Shown: positions 47,478 through 57,560 of the stretch, piece by piece
Layout: each line of letters begins with the position of its first letter
How positions within the stretch are numbered: the first letter of the stretch is position 1
Assembly (NCBI GenBank): GCA_015654695.1
Contig: JAATGJ010000180.1
Location: forward strand, 24,281 to 88,280
Length of the DNA: 64,000 bases
Direction of reading: 5' to 3'
Source of the DNA: Chitinophagales bacterium
GTDB taxonomy: Bacteria > Bacteroidota > Bacteroidia > Chitinophagales > Chitinophagaceae
Translations under genes and position numbers: made by a program
Notes under the pieces: generated by a model
The model's input: only the letters and a program-made list of their open reading frames with translations
Told to the model about the DNA's origin: nothing
The model's database searches: none

Positions 47478-50400
47478 TTACATTTTTACAAACTGTTTTG
47501 CCACCGTTTTACCATCCGGCAGTACAACCTGCAGTATATATGTACCAGTCTCCAGGATGCTTACATCTATTGTTTTTGTAAATGTTACCTGTGTTTTATC
47601 CGCCATCTCGTCCTTCACTAATTTCCTGGTTGCATCATATACGGAAAGCCTCAGTTTGCCATTCGCAGCGTCAGCATACCGAACGGTCAGGTTAGCAGAA
47701 GCAGGGTTAGGATAAAGATTCAGGGATATTCCATCACCGCTTTTATCACTAACTATAACTTTTACAGTAGCCGTTGAAGATGCTCCGTTGTTATCGGTAA
47801 CTTTTAATGAGAACCTGTACTCTCCTATCGTTAATCCGGCTACTGGTGAAGACACTGAAAGCCTGTTTCCTATCATCGCTGTTGACGGGCCGGATAACTG
47901 TGTCCATTCATATGTGACTATAGATCCATCTGCATCTGTTGAAGTTGCTCCGCTTAATGAGATTGAATTGACTGGTAGTGTTAGCAATATATCATTACCA
48001 ATGCGGGCTATTGGCGCCTGGTTAACAGCTACGGGCACCGCAGCATTTACAGTTACTGTTATATTATCGGATGATGTTACACCGCTATTGTCTGTTACGG
48101 TCAGCCCGAATACATAAATACCCTGAACAAGATTATTTAATCCTGTTGCAATGGAACCTGCGCTGCTGAAAGTAAAGGCAGCCGGGCCACTTACCCTGCT
48201 CCAGGAATAACTTACTATTACACCATCCGGGTCTGTTGAAGTATTTCCATTCAGTGTTGTATAATTCACAGGCAATGTAATTACAATATCGTTGCCTGCA
48301 CGGGCAACCGGGGCCTGGTTGGGGACAACAGCCGGATTCACAGTAACATTTACATCATCTGTAGCTGTGGCGCCGCTGTTATCTGTTACTGTCAGCCTGA
48401 ATGTATAGGTACCCTGAACAAGATTGGTTAAAGTAGTTGTAGCTGAAGCAGCATTACCAAATGCAAAATTTGTTGGGCCACTTACACGACTCCATGCATA
48501 ACCGGTTATCGTTCCATCAAGATCTGAACCGCTTCCCGTCAGCGTTGTTGAATTGACCGGTAAAGTGATCACAATATTATTGCCGGCATTTGCCCCGGGT
48601 ACCTGGTTAGCGATAGCGTTTACAGTCACCACTATATTATCAATATCTGTTGCACCGCCATTATCCGTTACTGTAAGTCTGAACACGTATGTACCCTGTA
48701 CCAGGTTACTTAGTGTTGTTGTTGCCGCGTTTGCATTACCAAATGTAAACGTGGTGGGACCGCTTACACGGCTCCAAGCATAACCTGTTATTGTTCCATC
48801 AAGATCTAAAGAGTTGCTTCCGTTCAGCGAAGTTGAGTTGACTGGTAAGTTTATAACAATGTTTGCGCCTGCGTTGGCGATAGGTGCCTGGTTGGATGGT
48901 GCTGCGGCATTTACCGTAACAGTTACATCGTCAGTACCCGTAGCACCGCTATTATCTGTTACTGTCAGTCTGAACACGTATGTGCCCTGTACCAATCCTG
49001 TTAATGCAGTTGTGGCTGCGCCGGCGCTGCCGAATGTAAATGTTGTGGGCCCGCTTACTCTTGTCCATGCATAACTGCTTATCGTTCCATCTGCATCTGT
49101 ACCACTTCCGGCCAGCGTAGTTGAGTTCGTTGGTAAAGTCAGTATGATATTATTACCCGAATTGGCTACTGGTAGCTGGTTGGCCGCAGCATTTACCGTG
49201 ACAGTTACATCATCAGTACCCGTAGCACCGCTGTTATCCGTTACTGTTAGTCTGAATACATATATTCCCTGTACAAGACCGGTTAATGTTGTTGTAGCTG
49301 CATTTGTAGTTCCGAATGTAAATGTTGTTGGGCCACTTATTCTTGTCCATGCATAACTGCTTATCGTTCCATCTGCATCTGTACCACTTCCTGTTAATGT
49401 AGTGGAATTTGCAGGTAAGGTCAGAATGATATTATTACCCGCATTGGCAATGGGTGCCTGGTTAACAGGGGCTGAAGCGTTTACCGTAACAGTTACATCG
49501 TCAGTACCCGTAGCACCATTGTTATCCGTTACTGTCAGCCTGAACACGTATGTTCCCTGTACCAATCCTGTTAATGTGGTTGTCGCTGCACCAGCACTTC
49601 CAAATGTAAATGTTGTAGGTCCGCTTACTCTTGTCCATGCATAATTGCTTATAGTTCCATTTGCGTCTGTACCACTTCCGGTCAGCGTAGTTGAGTTCGT
49701 TGGTAAAGTCAGTATGATATTATTACCTGCATTGGCTATCGGCGCCAGGTTGGCCGTAGTATTTTCTGTAACGCTTATGTCGTCTGTACCCGTAGCACCA
49801 TTGTTATCCGTTACTGTCAGCCTGAACACGTATGTTCCTTGTACCAATCCTGTTAATGTGGTTGTCGCTGCACCAGCACTTCCAAATGTAAATGTTGTGG
49901 GTCCGCTTACGCTTGTCCACGCATAACTGGCTATTGTGCCATTAGCATCCGCACCACTTCCTGTCAGCGTAGTTGAATTCGCTGGCAAGGTCAATGTAAT
50001 ATTATTGCCGGCATTAGCTGTCGGCGGTTGGTTGGGTGCAGCATTTACTGTAACGTTTACATCGTCCGTGCCGGTAGCTCCGCTATTATCTCTTACTGTA
50101 AGTCTGAACACGTAGGTGCCCTGTACGAGACCGGTTAATGTTGTTGTAGCTGCATTTGCAGTTCCGAATGTAAATGTTGTGGGTCCGCTTACTCTTGTCC
50201 ACGCATAGCTGGCTATTGTTCCATCAGCATCTGCACCGCTTCCTGTCAGTGTAGTTGAATTTGTTGGTAAAGTCAGTACGATATTATTACCTGCATTTGC
50301 CGTAGGCGCCTGGTTGGGAGCAGCATTTACTGTAACGTTTATATCATCCGTGCCGGTAGATCCGCTATTATCAGTCACAGTAAGCCTGAATACATAGGTT

Positions 50401-52289
50401 CCCTGTACCAAACCTGTTAATGTGGTTGATGCTGTATTGGCAGTTCCAAGTGTAAATGTAGTGGGGCCGCTAACTCTTGTCCATGCATAACTACTTATTG
50501 TTCCATCTGCGTCAGTGCCGCTTCCGGTTAATGTAGCGGAATTGATGGGTAATGTCAGTGTAATATTATTACCTGCATTAGCTGTCGGTACCTGGTTGAC
50601 AGGAGGATTAACTATAACTGTTATATCATCTGTTCCTGTCGTTCCGCTATTGTCAGTCACTGTTAACCTGAATACATACGTTCCCTGAACCAGACCGGTT
50701 AATGCTGTGGTTGATGCATTCGCAGTTCCGAAAGTAAATGTCGTTGGACCGCTTACCCTCGACCATGCATAACCTGAAATTGTTCCATCAGGGTCAGAAC
50801 CGCTTCCGGTTAACGTAGTAGAGTTAACCGGCAATGTCAGTGTTATATTACTGCCTGCATTAGCGACCGGTGGTTGAGGCGCTCCACTTACAATAACTGT
50901 CATATCATCTGTATCAGTAGCTCCTTTATTATCAGTAACGGTCAGCCTGAATACATAGGTACCCTGGACAAGACCTGTCAAAGCCGTTATAGCAGACGTA
51001 ACATTTGCTAAAGTAAATGTGGTGGGGCCACTCACCCTGCTCCACGAATAACTTGCGATCGTTCCGTCAGGATCAGTTGCGCTACCATTAAGTGTAGTGA
51101 GGATTATTGGAAATGCCAGGCTAATGTCATTACCTGCATTCGCGACAGGTGGTTGATTTTGAGCACCCGTACAATTTGGCAAAGTAACACCATTAATATA
51201 TGCCAGATCGGTTGCATTGCGTGGTTGCGGGCCGGCATTTGCCAGTACCAGCGCTGCTGCTGTACAAGCATCCTGCGTTGTCACTGCAGGTACAGTATAT
51301 ATAGCATGGTTACTGGCAGCATTTGCATTTACACCCGTATTACCGCTTACATTTCCGGACGCATACATTTTACCTGTAGCGCCGGTACCATATCCATCAT
51401 CGGTGTTTGTTGCAGAACCAGCTGAAGAACCGGTAGTGTAGTAATAATTATTTATAACATTAGCGGTTGCATTATAGGCTATTGCAGTACCGTATCCGGA
51501 ACCATTCCCATTGTCTCTGCCAAACCTCCATATCACGTTATTACGAATATCTGCATTCGGGTTCCCTACCGGGCTATAATTACAATGAACCAGCGGACAA
51601 CGCTCCCCGGGTGTATTCGCTGCTGCTGGTGAAAATAAATTATGATGTACAGTTACATTTGTTCCTGTAATAAGCATAGGGCCGGGTCCTCCTGTTTTGC
51701 TTGCACCTAAAATACAATATTGTATCGTTACCCTGTCTCCCCCTGCAACATCAATATTACCATCAACGTTGCCATAAGATGTACAATTTGTTATGACGAT
51801 ATCATGGGCGCCATCCAGTACATTGATACCATCATTACCCGCATTAGTAACATGTACCCCTTTCAGGATACAATGATGTGTATTGGCTCCATCAAAGCTG
51901 ATACCGTCTCCATTGTTATTGTTATTGATAGTAATATTCTGACCAGTTGCATCAATTGTAAGGTAGCTGATACCTATAAGATCAAATCTGCCGGTGATAG
52001 TACCGCTTACATCGAAAACAATTGTTTTATTACTGCCTATTCCATTAGCCAATGAACCTGCCCCGGATGAATTCAGATTGGTTACGTGGTAAACAGTTGC
52101 ACTGTTTGAACCACCCACGGCATTTGCGCCAAAACCTTCATACAATGTCTGTGCAAAAAGTGAAGAAGTGCCAGTGAGAAAAAAGAAAAAGAAAATTAAG
52201 TGTAAAAGTTTTACATAGGGTGTTTTGGATTTCATAGCATGGTACGTTTCATAATGAGTATTGGATTTCGAAGAATTAACCCTTAGCAA
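47478..52289 (-). CDS. Pectate-lyase-like (PL1-type) beta-helix protein with twelve PKD-like repeats and T9SS sorting domain
   Basis: This 1603-residue protein has a signal peptide close to that of the neighbour (MKSKTPYVKLLHLIFFFFFL + TGTSSLFAQ); an ATG at 52235 is the likely start of translation within the longer frame. The lyase-like beta-helix (about 50-370) includes YEGFGANAVGG, VYHVTNLNSSGAGSL, IVFDVSGTI, HDIVITNCTSYGN, NVTVHHNLFSPAA and GERCPLVH, then DIRNNVIWRFG. Twelve PKD-like repeats follow (NQxPxANAGNNIxLTLP...SYAWxRVSGPTTFTFG...GLVQGTYVFRLTVTDN). A T9SS domain (NLYPNPASANLTVRY ... VVLPDGKTVAKQFVKM) ends the protein. The repeats form a long stalk or protein-binding array. Pectate lyase activity is likely by fold but not certain. 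Confidence 0.87.
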   Translation of the reverse strand: MLRVNSSKSNTHYETYHAMKSKTPYVKLLHLIFFFFFLTGTSSLFAQTLYEGFGANAVGGSNSATVYHVTNLNSSGAGSLANGIGSNKTIVFDVSGTITGRFDLIGISYLTIDATGQNITINNNNNGDGISFDGANTHHCILKGVHVTNAGNDGINVLDGAHDIVITNCTSYGNVDGNIDVAGGDRVTIQYCILGASKTGGPGPMLITGTNVTVHHNLFSPAAANTPGERCPLVHCNYSPVGNPNADIRNNVIWRFGRDNGNGSGYGTAIAYNATANVINNYYYTTGSSAGSATNTDDGYGTGATGKMYASGNVSGNTGVNANAASNHAIYTVPAVTTQDACTAAALVLANAGPQPRNATDLAYINGVTLPNCTGAQNQPPVANAGNDISLAFPIILTTLNGSATDPDGTIASYSWSRVSGPTTFTLANVTSAITALTGLVQGTYVFRLTVTDNKGATDTDDMTVIVSGAPQPPVANAGSNITLTLPVNSTTLTGSGSDPDGTISGYAWSRVSGPTTFTFGTANASTTALTGLVQGTYVFRLTVTDNSGTTGTDDITVIVNPPVNQVPTANAGNNITLTLPINSATLTGSGTDADGTISSYAWTRVSGPTTFTLGTANTASTTLTGLVQGTYVFRLTVTDNSGSTGTDDINVTVNAAPNQAPTANAGNNIVLTLPTNSTTLTGSGADADGTIASYAWTRVSGPTTFTFGTANAATTTLTGLVQGTYVFRLTVRDNSGATGTDDVNVTVNAAPNQPPTANAGNNITLTLPANSTTLTGSGADANGTIASYAWTSVSGPTTFTFGSAGAATTTLTGLVQGTYVFRLTVTDNNGATGTDDISVTENTTANLAPIANAGNNIILTLPTNSTTLTGSGTDANGTISNYAWTRVSGPTTFTFGSAGAATTTLTGLVQGTYVFRLTVTDNNGATGTDDVTVTVNASAPVNQAPIANAGNNIILTLPANSTTLTGSGTDADGTISSYAWTRISGPTTFTFGTTNAATTTLTGLVQGIYVFRLTVTDNSGATGTDDVTVTVNAAANQLPVANSGNNIILTLPTNSTTLAGSGTDADGTISSYAWTRVSGPTTFTFGSAGAATTALTGLVQGTYVFRLTVTDNSGATGTDDVTVTVNAAAPSNQAPIANAGANIVINLPVNSTSLNGSNSLDLDGTITGYAWSRVSGPTTFTFGNANAATTTLSNLVQGTYVFRLTVTDNGGATDIDNIVVTVNAIANQVPGANAGNNIVITLPVNSTTLTGSGSDLDGTITGYAWSRVSGPTNFAFGNAASATTTLTNLVQGTYTFRLTVTDNSGATATDDVNVTVNPAVVPNQAPVARAGNDIVITLPVNYTTLNGNTSTDPDGVIVSYSWSRVSGPAAFTFSSAGSIATGLNNLVQGIYVFGLTVTDNSGVTSSDNITVTVNAAVPVAVNQAPIARIGNDILLTLPVNSISLSGATSTDADGSIVTYEWTQLSGPSTAMIGNRLSVSSPVAGLTIGEYRFSLKVTDNNGASSTATVKVIVSDKSGDGISLNLYPNPASANLTVRYADAANGKLRLSVYDATRKLVKDEMADKTQVTFTKTIDVSILETGTYILQVVLPDGKTVAKQFVKM

Positions 52290-52637
52290 TTATAAACTTG
52301 CTAACCGTCCAGGAAAATTCTGTTATAATTTTACAAAGATTATACCGAACGGGGAGATTATCTAACCAAACACTCAAAAAAAGGGAAAATCAAAATCAAA
52401 TTCCGGTAAAAGTGATTGAGATCAACGTAGAAATAACAGTAGGAATAACAAGGGGTAATTACGTACACATTTTGAAACATTCGTAACAGAGAGTTTATTA
52501 TCACTGGTGTTAATGGTAAACATTTAATTTAACAAGATAGCTATTAAACCAACGGAATTTTTATTTTAGCTGAGGCGATTTACGTCTTCACAATTTGTTT
52601 CGCTATATTCTTTTCTATTCAGTCTGTTGACGAATAA
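52290..52637. other. Intergenic region upstream of the 12-PKD gene
   Basis: This 348-bp AT-rich stretch contains no convincing gene. The short open frame at 52298-52486 has no recognisable features. Confidence 0.5.
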
Positions 52638-54056
52638 TTACCTGCTGGAATTCTTTACAGTAATAATCACCAGGTCTGATGCTGTAGTACCTTTATTATC
52701 AGTCACCGTTAATCTGAATACATAAGTTCCCCGTATAAGATGGCTTACTGTGATTATTGATGCATTGGCATTTTTCAAAGTAAAACCTGCCGGACCACTT
52801 ACTCTGCTCCATCTATAACTGGTTATCGTCCCATCAGTATCCGAACCTCTTCCGGTTAATACAACTGACTTTACCGGTAAGATTACTGTTATATCTTTTC
52901 CTGCATTGGCTGTCGGTGGTTTATTTTTAACAACAGTACAGTTTGATAAAAAAACTGCATCAATAAATGCCTGGTCAGTTGTATCAAGAGGCCGGGGTCC
53001 TGCTTCAGCGAGCACCTTTTTTGCTGCTGTACACGCATCATGTGTTGTTACCGGTGCAACAACCCATGGTGCAGAAACATTACTGACACTATTTGGGTTG
53101 ATCCCCTGGTTGCCACTGACATTCCCGGAAGCATAGATTTTTGCTCCTTTACTTTCATGGTTTTTTACTATCGCATTGCCCGGAAATAAAATACTATAAT
53201 AGAAATTGTTGCGGGCCTGCAGTGTACCGCCAAAGTCTGCGCCACTGCCATAACCGAACCCCCCGTCACTATTCCCCCAATTCCATACCACGTTGTTGGT
53301 AAAGTCCGCCATCAGGTAGGTCATTATAATTGGTTTGTACTTGACTGCATTGTGTACAAATGGATTTCTTTCTCCGGCCCCGGAACCGGTGCTGTTAAAT
53401 AAATTATGATGAATGCTGATGTTTTTTGTACCGGGATATGCAATGAGCATAGCACCCGACATACTATGTCCAAAGATGCAATACTGAACAGTGATGTTAT
53501 AACAACTGTCGGTAATGTCCAGGTCTCCATCACCGTTATTTGATGATGAGCAATGATCAAATACAATATCATGGCATTTATTAACAAGATTAAAACCATC
53601 ATTTCCTGCTCCTCTTACCCTGATATTGCTGACAATAATGTTATGACAACCATTCTGAAATGATAATCCATTACCATTATAATTGTTGTTGAGGGTAATG
53701 CCCGGTGGAGGCGCCGTAGAACCATCAATGGTTAAATAGCTGATAACAACATTGTCATCAGAAGCATCCCATCTGAAATCATTGATAGTACCGCCCACAT
53801 CAAACACAATGGTCCGGTTACTTCCTATTGCTTCATGCAGTGAACCCGGTCCTTTACTGTTAAGATTGGTAACATGAACAATCCTTTTACCCTTTCCTCC
53901 CGGAGTGCCTGAACCAAAGCCCTCATACTTTGCCTGGGCAAAAAGCTCAGGAGTACTTATAAAAAGAACGAACAAGAGAAGTAACTGTAAACTTTGCCGG
54001 GTCATCCGTGAAAATTCGGTTATGATTTTTACAAATATAATAGCCAACCGGCTCAT
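52638..54056 (-). CDS. Pectate-lyase-like beta-helix protein with one PKD-like repeat, no sorting domain
   Basis: This 472-residue protein begins MSRLAIIFVKIITEFSRMTR; the signal peptide (LLLLFVLFISTPELFAQ) follows a short N-terminal extension, so a start at Met18 (54005) is likely. The lyase-like beta-helix parallels that of the 12-PKD protein: YEGFGSGTPGG, HVTNLNSKGPGSLHEAIGSN, IVFDVGGTIND, HDIVFDHCSSSNN, ISIHHNLFN, GERNPFVH, FTNNVVWNWG. A single PKD-like repeat (NKPPTANAGKDITV ... TYVFRLTVTDNKG) ends at VKNSSR. There is no T9SS tail, unlike its two neighbours, so its export beyond the periplasm is uncertain. Likely a paralogue from duplication. Confidence 0.85.
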   Translation of the reverse strand: MSRLAIIFVKIITEFSRMTRQSLQLLLLFVLFISTPELFAQAKYEGFGSGTPGGKGKRIVHVTNLNSKGPGSLHEAIGSNRTIVFDVGGTINDFRWDASDDNVVISYLTIDGSTAPPPGITLNNNYNGNGLSFQNGCHNIIVSNIRVRGAGNDGFNLVNKCHDIVFDHCSSSNNGDGDLDITDSCYNITVQYCIFGHSMSGAMLIAYPGTKNISIHHNLFNSTGSGAGERNPFVHNAVKYKPIIMTYLMADFTNNVVWNWGNSDGGFGYGSGADFGGTLQARNNFYYSILFPGNAIVKNHESKGAKIYASGNVSGNQGINPNSVSNVSAPWVVAPVTTHDACTAAKKVLAEAGPRPLDTTDQAFIDAVFLSNCTVVKNKPPTANAGKDITVILPVKSVVLTGRGSDTDGTITSYRWSRVSGPAGFTLKNANASIITVSHLIRGTYVFRLTVTDNKGTTASDLVIITVKNSSR

Positions 54057-54063
54057 TAGAAAT

Positions 54064-54100
54064 CATAAAATAAAGAAACATCCCGCCGGGTCGGCGGGAT
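54064..54100 (-). terminator. Rho-independent terminator of nrdJ
   Basis: ATCCCGCC (54080-54087) pairs with GGCGGGAT (54093-54100). On the minus strand it is followed by gtttctttatttt. It lies 68 bp after the end of the ribonucleotide reductase gene. Confidence 0.8.
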
Positions 54101-54167
54101 GCATGGTGGGTACAATCTTTGGTTTTTCATCCTTAAGTAACGCGTTTCAAATTATGTTCATTCAACA

Positions 54168-57100
54168 TCAGCTGCAACCTCCCTGGTTGCCGCAATTCAG
54201 GCATTTATAACAAGTGCCGCTGCGCATCATGATATGTCCGCATACATTGCAGGCGGGTGCATCACTTTGCATATTCTTTGCAGCAGCGTTCATAGCGCCC
54301 ATCCCGCTATCTGGCTTCATGCTCTGTGCAACGCGTTGATTTTTTACTGGCTGAGGCGCGGTACTGCCTGATGAAGGAGTAACCCGTACACTTGATAATT
54401 CCGGTTCTACATATTCAAGATTAGAAGGTATCTCATCCCAGTCATCAGCACCGGTATTTAATAATTCAGGTTTGTCCACTACATGTACCAGGTCAGTTCT
54501 TCCAAGATATTCATAACCCAGTACACGGAAGATAAAGTCAACAATAGAAGTAGTTGATTTAATATTCGGGTGTTCTACAAATCCTGAAGGGTCAAATTTG
54601 GTAAAGGCGAATTTGTCAACAAACTCTTCCAGCGGTACACCGTATTGCAAACCGATAGAAATAGAAATAGCAAAACAGTTCATCATGCTGCGCATGGTAG
54701 CGCCTTCTTTTGCCATGTCAATAAATATTTCACCGAGGGTGCCATCACTGTATTCACCGGTTCTTACAAAAACAGCCTGCCCGTTTATCTTGGCCTTTTG
54801 TGTAAAACCGCGGCGTTTAGCCGGTAATGAACGGCGTTCTACAATAGTGGCTAATTTTCTTTTCAACTTGGTATCAGGTGAATTCTGCACTCTTTTTTGT
54901 ACTTCTTCCAGGAGCTCTTCTACTGTAAGCTTACCCAGATCAACAATGTTTGATACGTTGTTTGTTAGCGGTTGTTCTTTGATCTTTTCTTCCACCGGCG
55001 CTTCAGCCGCAACTTCGGCTGAAGCTTTTTTCTTTTTGTCAGACTTGTTACTCAGCGGTTGAGAAAGCTTGGACCCATCGCGGTATAAAGCGCAGGCTTT
55101 AAGTCCAAGTTCCCAGCTCAGCAGGTACGCGTCTGCAATTTCTTCAATGTTCGCTTCATGGGGCAGGTTAATCGTTTTAGAGATAGCGCCACTGATAAAA
55201 GGTTGTGTGGCGCCCATCATACGGATGTGGCCATGCGCATGGATATAGCGCTGGCCCTTCTTTCCGCATTTGTTGGCACAGTCAAAAACGGGCAAATGTT
55301 CTTCTTTCAGACCGGGTGCTCCTTCGAGCATCATGGTGCCGCATACATAATCATTCGCAGCTTCTATTTGTTCTTCGCTGAAACCTAATGCTTCCAGCAG
55401 GCTCCATTCAAAGTTATTATACTCTTCAGGTGCAAAACCAAGACGTTGCAAACATTCTTCACCCAAAGCATATTTATTAAATACAAAAGCAATATCAAAA
55501 GCAGCTATTACCGCCGCATCCAAACGTTTGATCTCATCGGCGATAAATCCTTTTTCACTTAATGTCTGGTGATTGATAAATGGCGCACCGGCAAATGAGG
55601 CGGCGCCTACTGCATATTTAATGATCGCGTTATTCTCCTTTTCACTGTATCCCAGGTTCTTCAATGCATTAGGAACCGACTGGTTGATGATCTTGAAATA
55701 ACCACCACCGGATAATTTTTTAAACTTTACCAATGCAAAATCGGGTTCAACGCCGGTAGTATCACAATCCATTACTAAACCAATCGTTCCTGTCGGGGCA
55801 ATGACGGTAGCCTGTGCATTGCGATAACCATATTTTTCTCCAAGCTCTACTGCATCATCCCATGCTTTGCAGGCAGCTTTCAGCATATAGTCAGGGCAAT
55901 ACTGCGCTTTCAGGCCCATTGGTTTCAAACTCAGGTTTTCGTATTCATCCGCATCATACGCAGCCAAACGGTGATTACGCATTACCCGCAACATGTGTGC
56001 TTTGTTTTCTTCATAGCGCGGAAATGCTCCGAGTGCTTTCGCCATCTCCGCAGATGTTCTGTAAGCCACACCCGTCATGATAGCAGTAATAGCTCCGGCG
56101 ACGGCCCTTGCTTCTTCACTGTCATAAGGAATACCGCTTACCATTAACATAGTGCCAAGGTTGGCATAACCAAGACCTAATGTTCTGTATTCATAACTTA
56201 ACTGCGCTACTTCCTTTGATGGAAACTGCGCCATCAATACCGATATTTCTAATACGACAGTCCAGAGGCGGCAGTTATATTCATATCCTTCAACATCAAA
56301 ATGATTAGTTGCTGTATCAAAAAATTTCATCAGGTTAGAGGATGCCAGGTTGCAAGCCGTATTATCCAGGAACATATATTCCGAACAGGGATTGGAAGCC
56401 CTGATCTCGCCACCTTCAGGACAAGTATGCCATTCGTTGATAGTAGTATTATATTGTGTACCCGGATCAGCGCAACGCCATGCAGCATAAGCGATCTGGT
56501 TCCATAATTCACGGGAAGGGATTTTTTTCATCACCCGGCCTTCCATACGGCCTGTCAATTCCCAGTCATCTCCATTTTTTAATTTTTCAAAAAATGAATT
56601 GGGAATACGAACAGAGTTATTGGAATTCTGGCCACTTACCGTTTTATACGCTTCGCCTTCATAGTCGCTGGCATAGCCCGCATCTATTAACGCGCCTACT
56701 TTCTTTTCTTCTTCTACTTTCCAGTTGATAAAGTCAACGATCTCCGGATGATCAAGATCCAGGCAAACCATTTTAGCAGCCCTTCTTGTTGTGCCGCCAC
56801 TTTTGATAGCCCCTGCTGCACGGTCACCTATTTTTAAGAAGCTCATCAAACCAGATGAAGTACCGCCACCACTTAATTTTTCTCCGGCGCCACGAAGATT
56901 AGAATAGTTGGTACCCACACCGGAACCATATTTAAATATCCTTGCTTCACGCACCCACAGGTCCATGATGCCGCCATCATTTACCAGGTCATCATCCACA
57001 CTTAATATAAAGCAGGCGTGGGGCTGGGGACGTTCATACGCTGAAGTTGATCTTTTCAATTCACCATCAGCCTGGTCAACATAATAATGCCCCTGTGGTT

Positions 57101-57560
57101 TTCCTGTGATGCCATAGCTTTCGTATAAACCAGTATTAAACCATTGCGGGGAATTGGGCACGCACATTTGATTCAATATAGAATACACCAATTCTTCATA
57201 AAAGACCCGGGCATCAGCGGATGAAGCGAAGTAATAATATTTTTCGCCCCATACTCTCCAGCAATTGGCGAGGCGATGAGCAACCTGTTTAGCAGAGGTC
57301 TCCCTGCCAAGGCTTCCATCAGGCTGGGGAACACCGGCTTTACGAAAATATTTCTGGGCTATAATATCAGTAGCTATCTGGCTCCATTGTTTGGGTACTT
57401 CCACATTGTTCATTTCAAATACTACCTCCCCGCTCGGGTTCCGGATCACCGAAGTGCGGTAATCATACTCGAACATATCAAAAACGTTGATTTCATCACG
57501 GGTATAGCGGCGACGGAACTGCAGGCCGCTTTGGGCGGGTGCTTTTTCATTATTTAGCAT
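54168..57560 (-). CDS. nrdJ: Adenosylcobalamin-dependent (class II) ribonucleoside-diphosphate/triphosphate reductase
   Basis: I start at ATG 57560 (1130 residues); a TTG at 57602 would add only 14 unconserved residues. The catalytic barrel includes CFILSVDDDLV, the substrate-site segment FKYGSGVGTNYSNLRGAGEKL, ASNPCSEYMFLDNTACNLASSNL, YANLGTMLMVSG and VIAPTGTIGLVMDCDTTG. A TSCPD-type domain (RRGFTQKAKINGQ ... MMNCFAISISIG) lies near 950-1030, and a C-terminal zinc-ribbon-like CNVCGHIMMRSGTCYKCLNC at the end. It reduces ribonucleotides without oxygen dependence but needs vitamin B12. It stands alone on the minus strand. No NrdA/NrdB pair is visible here, though others may exist elsewhere. Confidence 0.94.
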   Translation of the reverse strand: MLNNEKAPAQSGLQFRRRYTRDEINVFDMFEYDYRTSVIRNPSGEVVFEMNNVEVPKQWSQIATDIIAQKYFRKAGVPQPDGSLGRETSAKQVAHRLANCWRVWGEKYYYFASSADARVFYEELVYSILNQMCVPNSPQWFNTGLYESYGITGKPQGHYYVDQADGELKRSTSAYERPQPHACFILSVDDDLVNDGGIMDLWVREARIFKYGSGVGTNYSNLRGAGEKLSGGGTSSGLMSFLKIGDRAAGAIKSGGTTRRAAKMVCLDLDHPEIVDFINWKVEEEKKVGALIDAGYASDYEGEAYKTVSGQNSNNSVRIPNSFFEKLKNGDDWELTGRMEGRVMKKIPSRELWNQIAYAAWRCADPGTQYNTTINEWHTCPEGGEIRASNPCSEYMFLDNTACNLASSNLMKFFDTATNHFDVEGYEYNCRLWTVVLEISVLMAQFPSKEVAQLSYEYRTLGLGYANLGTMLMVSGIPYDSEEARAVAGAITAIMTGVAYRTSAEMAKALGAFPRYEENKAHMLRVMRNHRLAAYDADEYENLSLKPMGLKAQYCPDYMLKAACKAWDDAVELGEKYGYRNAQATVIAPTGTIGLVMDCDTTGVEPDFALVKFKKLSGGGYFKIINQSVPNALKNLGYSEKENNAIIKYAVGAASFAGAPFINHQTLSEKGFIADEIKRLDAAVIAAFDIAFVFNKYALGEECLQRLGFAPEEYNNFEWSLLEALGFSEEQIEAANDYVCGTMMLEGAPGLKEEHLPVFDCANKCGKKGQRYIHAHGHIRMMGATQPFISGAISKTINLPHEANIEEIADAYLLSWELGLKACALYRDGSKLSQPLSNKSDKKKKASAEVAAEAPVEEKIKEQPLTNNVSNIVDLGKLTVEELLEEVQKRVQNSPDTKLKRKLATIVERRSLPAKRRGFTQKAKINGQAVFVRTGEYSDGTLGEIFIDMAKEGATMRSMMNCFAISISIGLQYGVPLEEFVDKFAFTKFDPSGFVEHPNIKSTTSIVDFIFRVLGYEYLGRTDLVHVVDKPELLNTGADDWDEIPSNLEYVEPELSSVRVTPSSGSTAPQPVKNQRVAQSMKPDSGMGAMNAAAKNMQSDAPACNVCGHIMMRSGTCYKCLNCGNQGGCS

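Noticed and set aside
43343..49926. Many plus-strand open frames (up to about 130 residues) opposite the PKD genes
   Set aside because: All are antisense shadows of the repeated minus-strand PKD units and share the same period.
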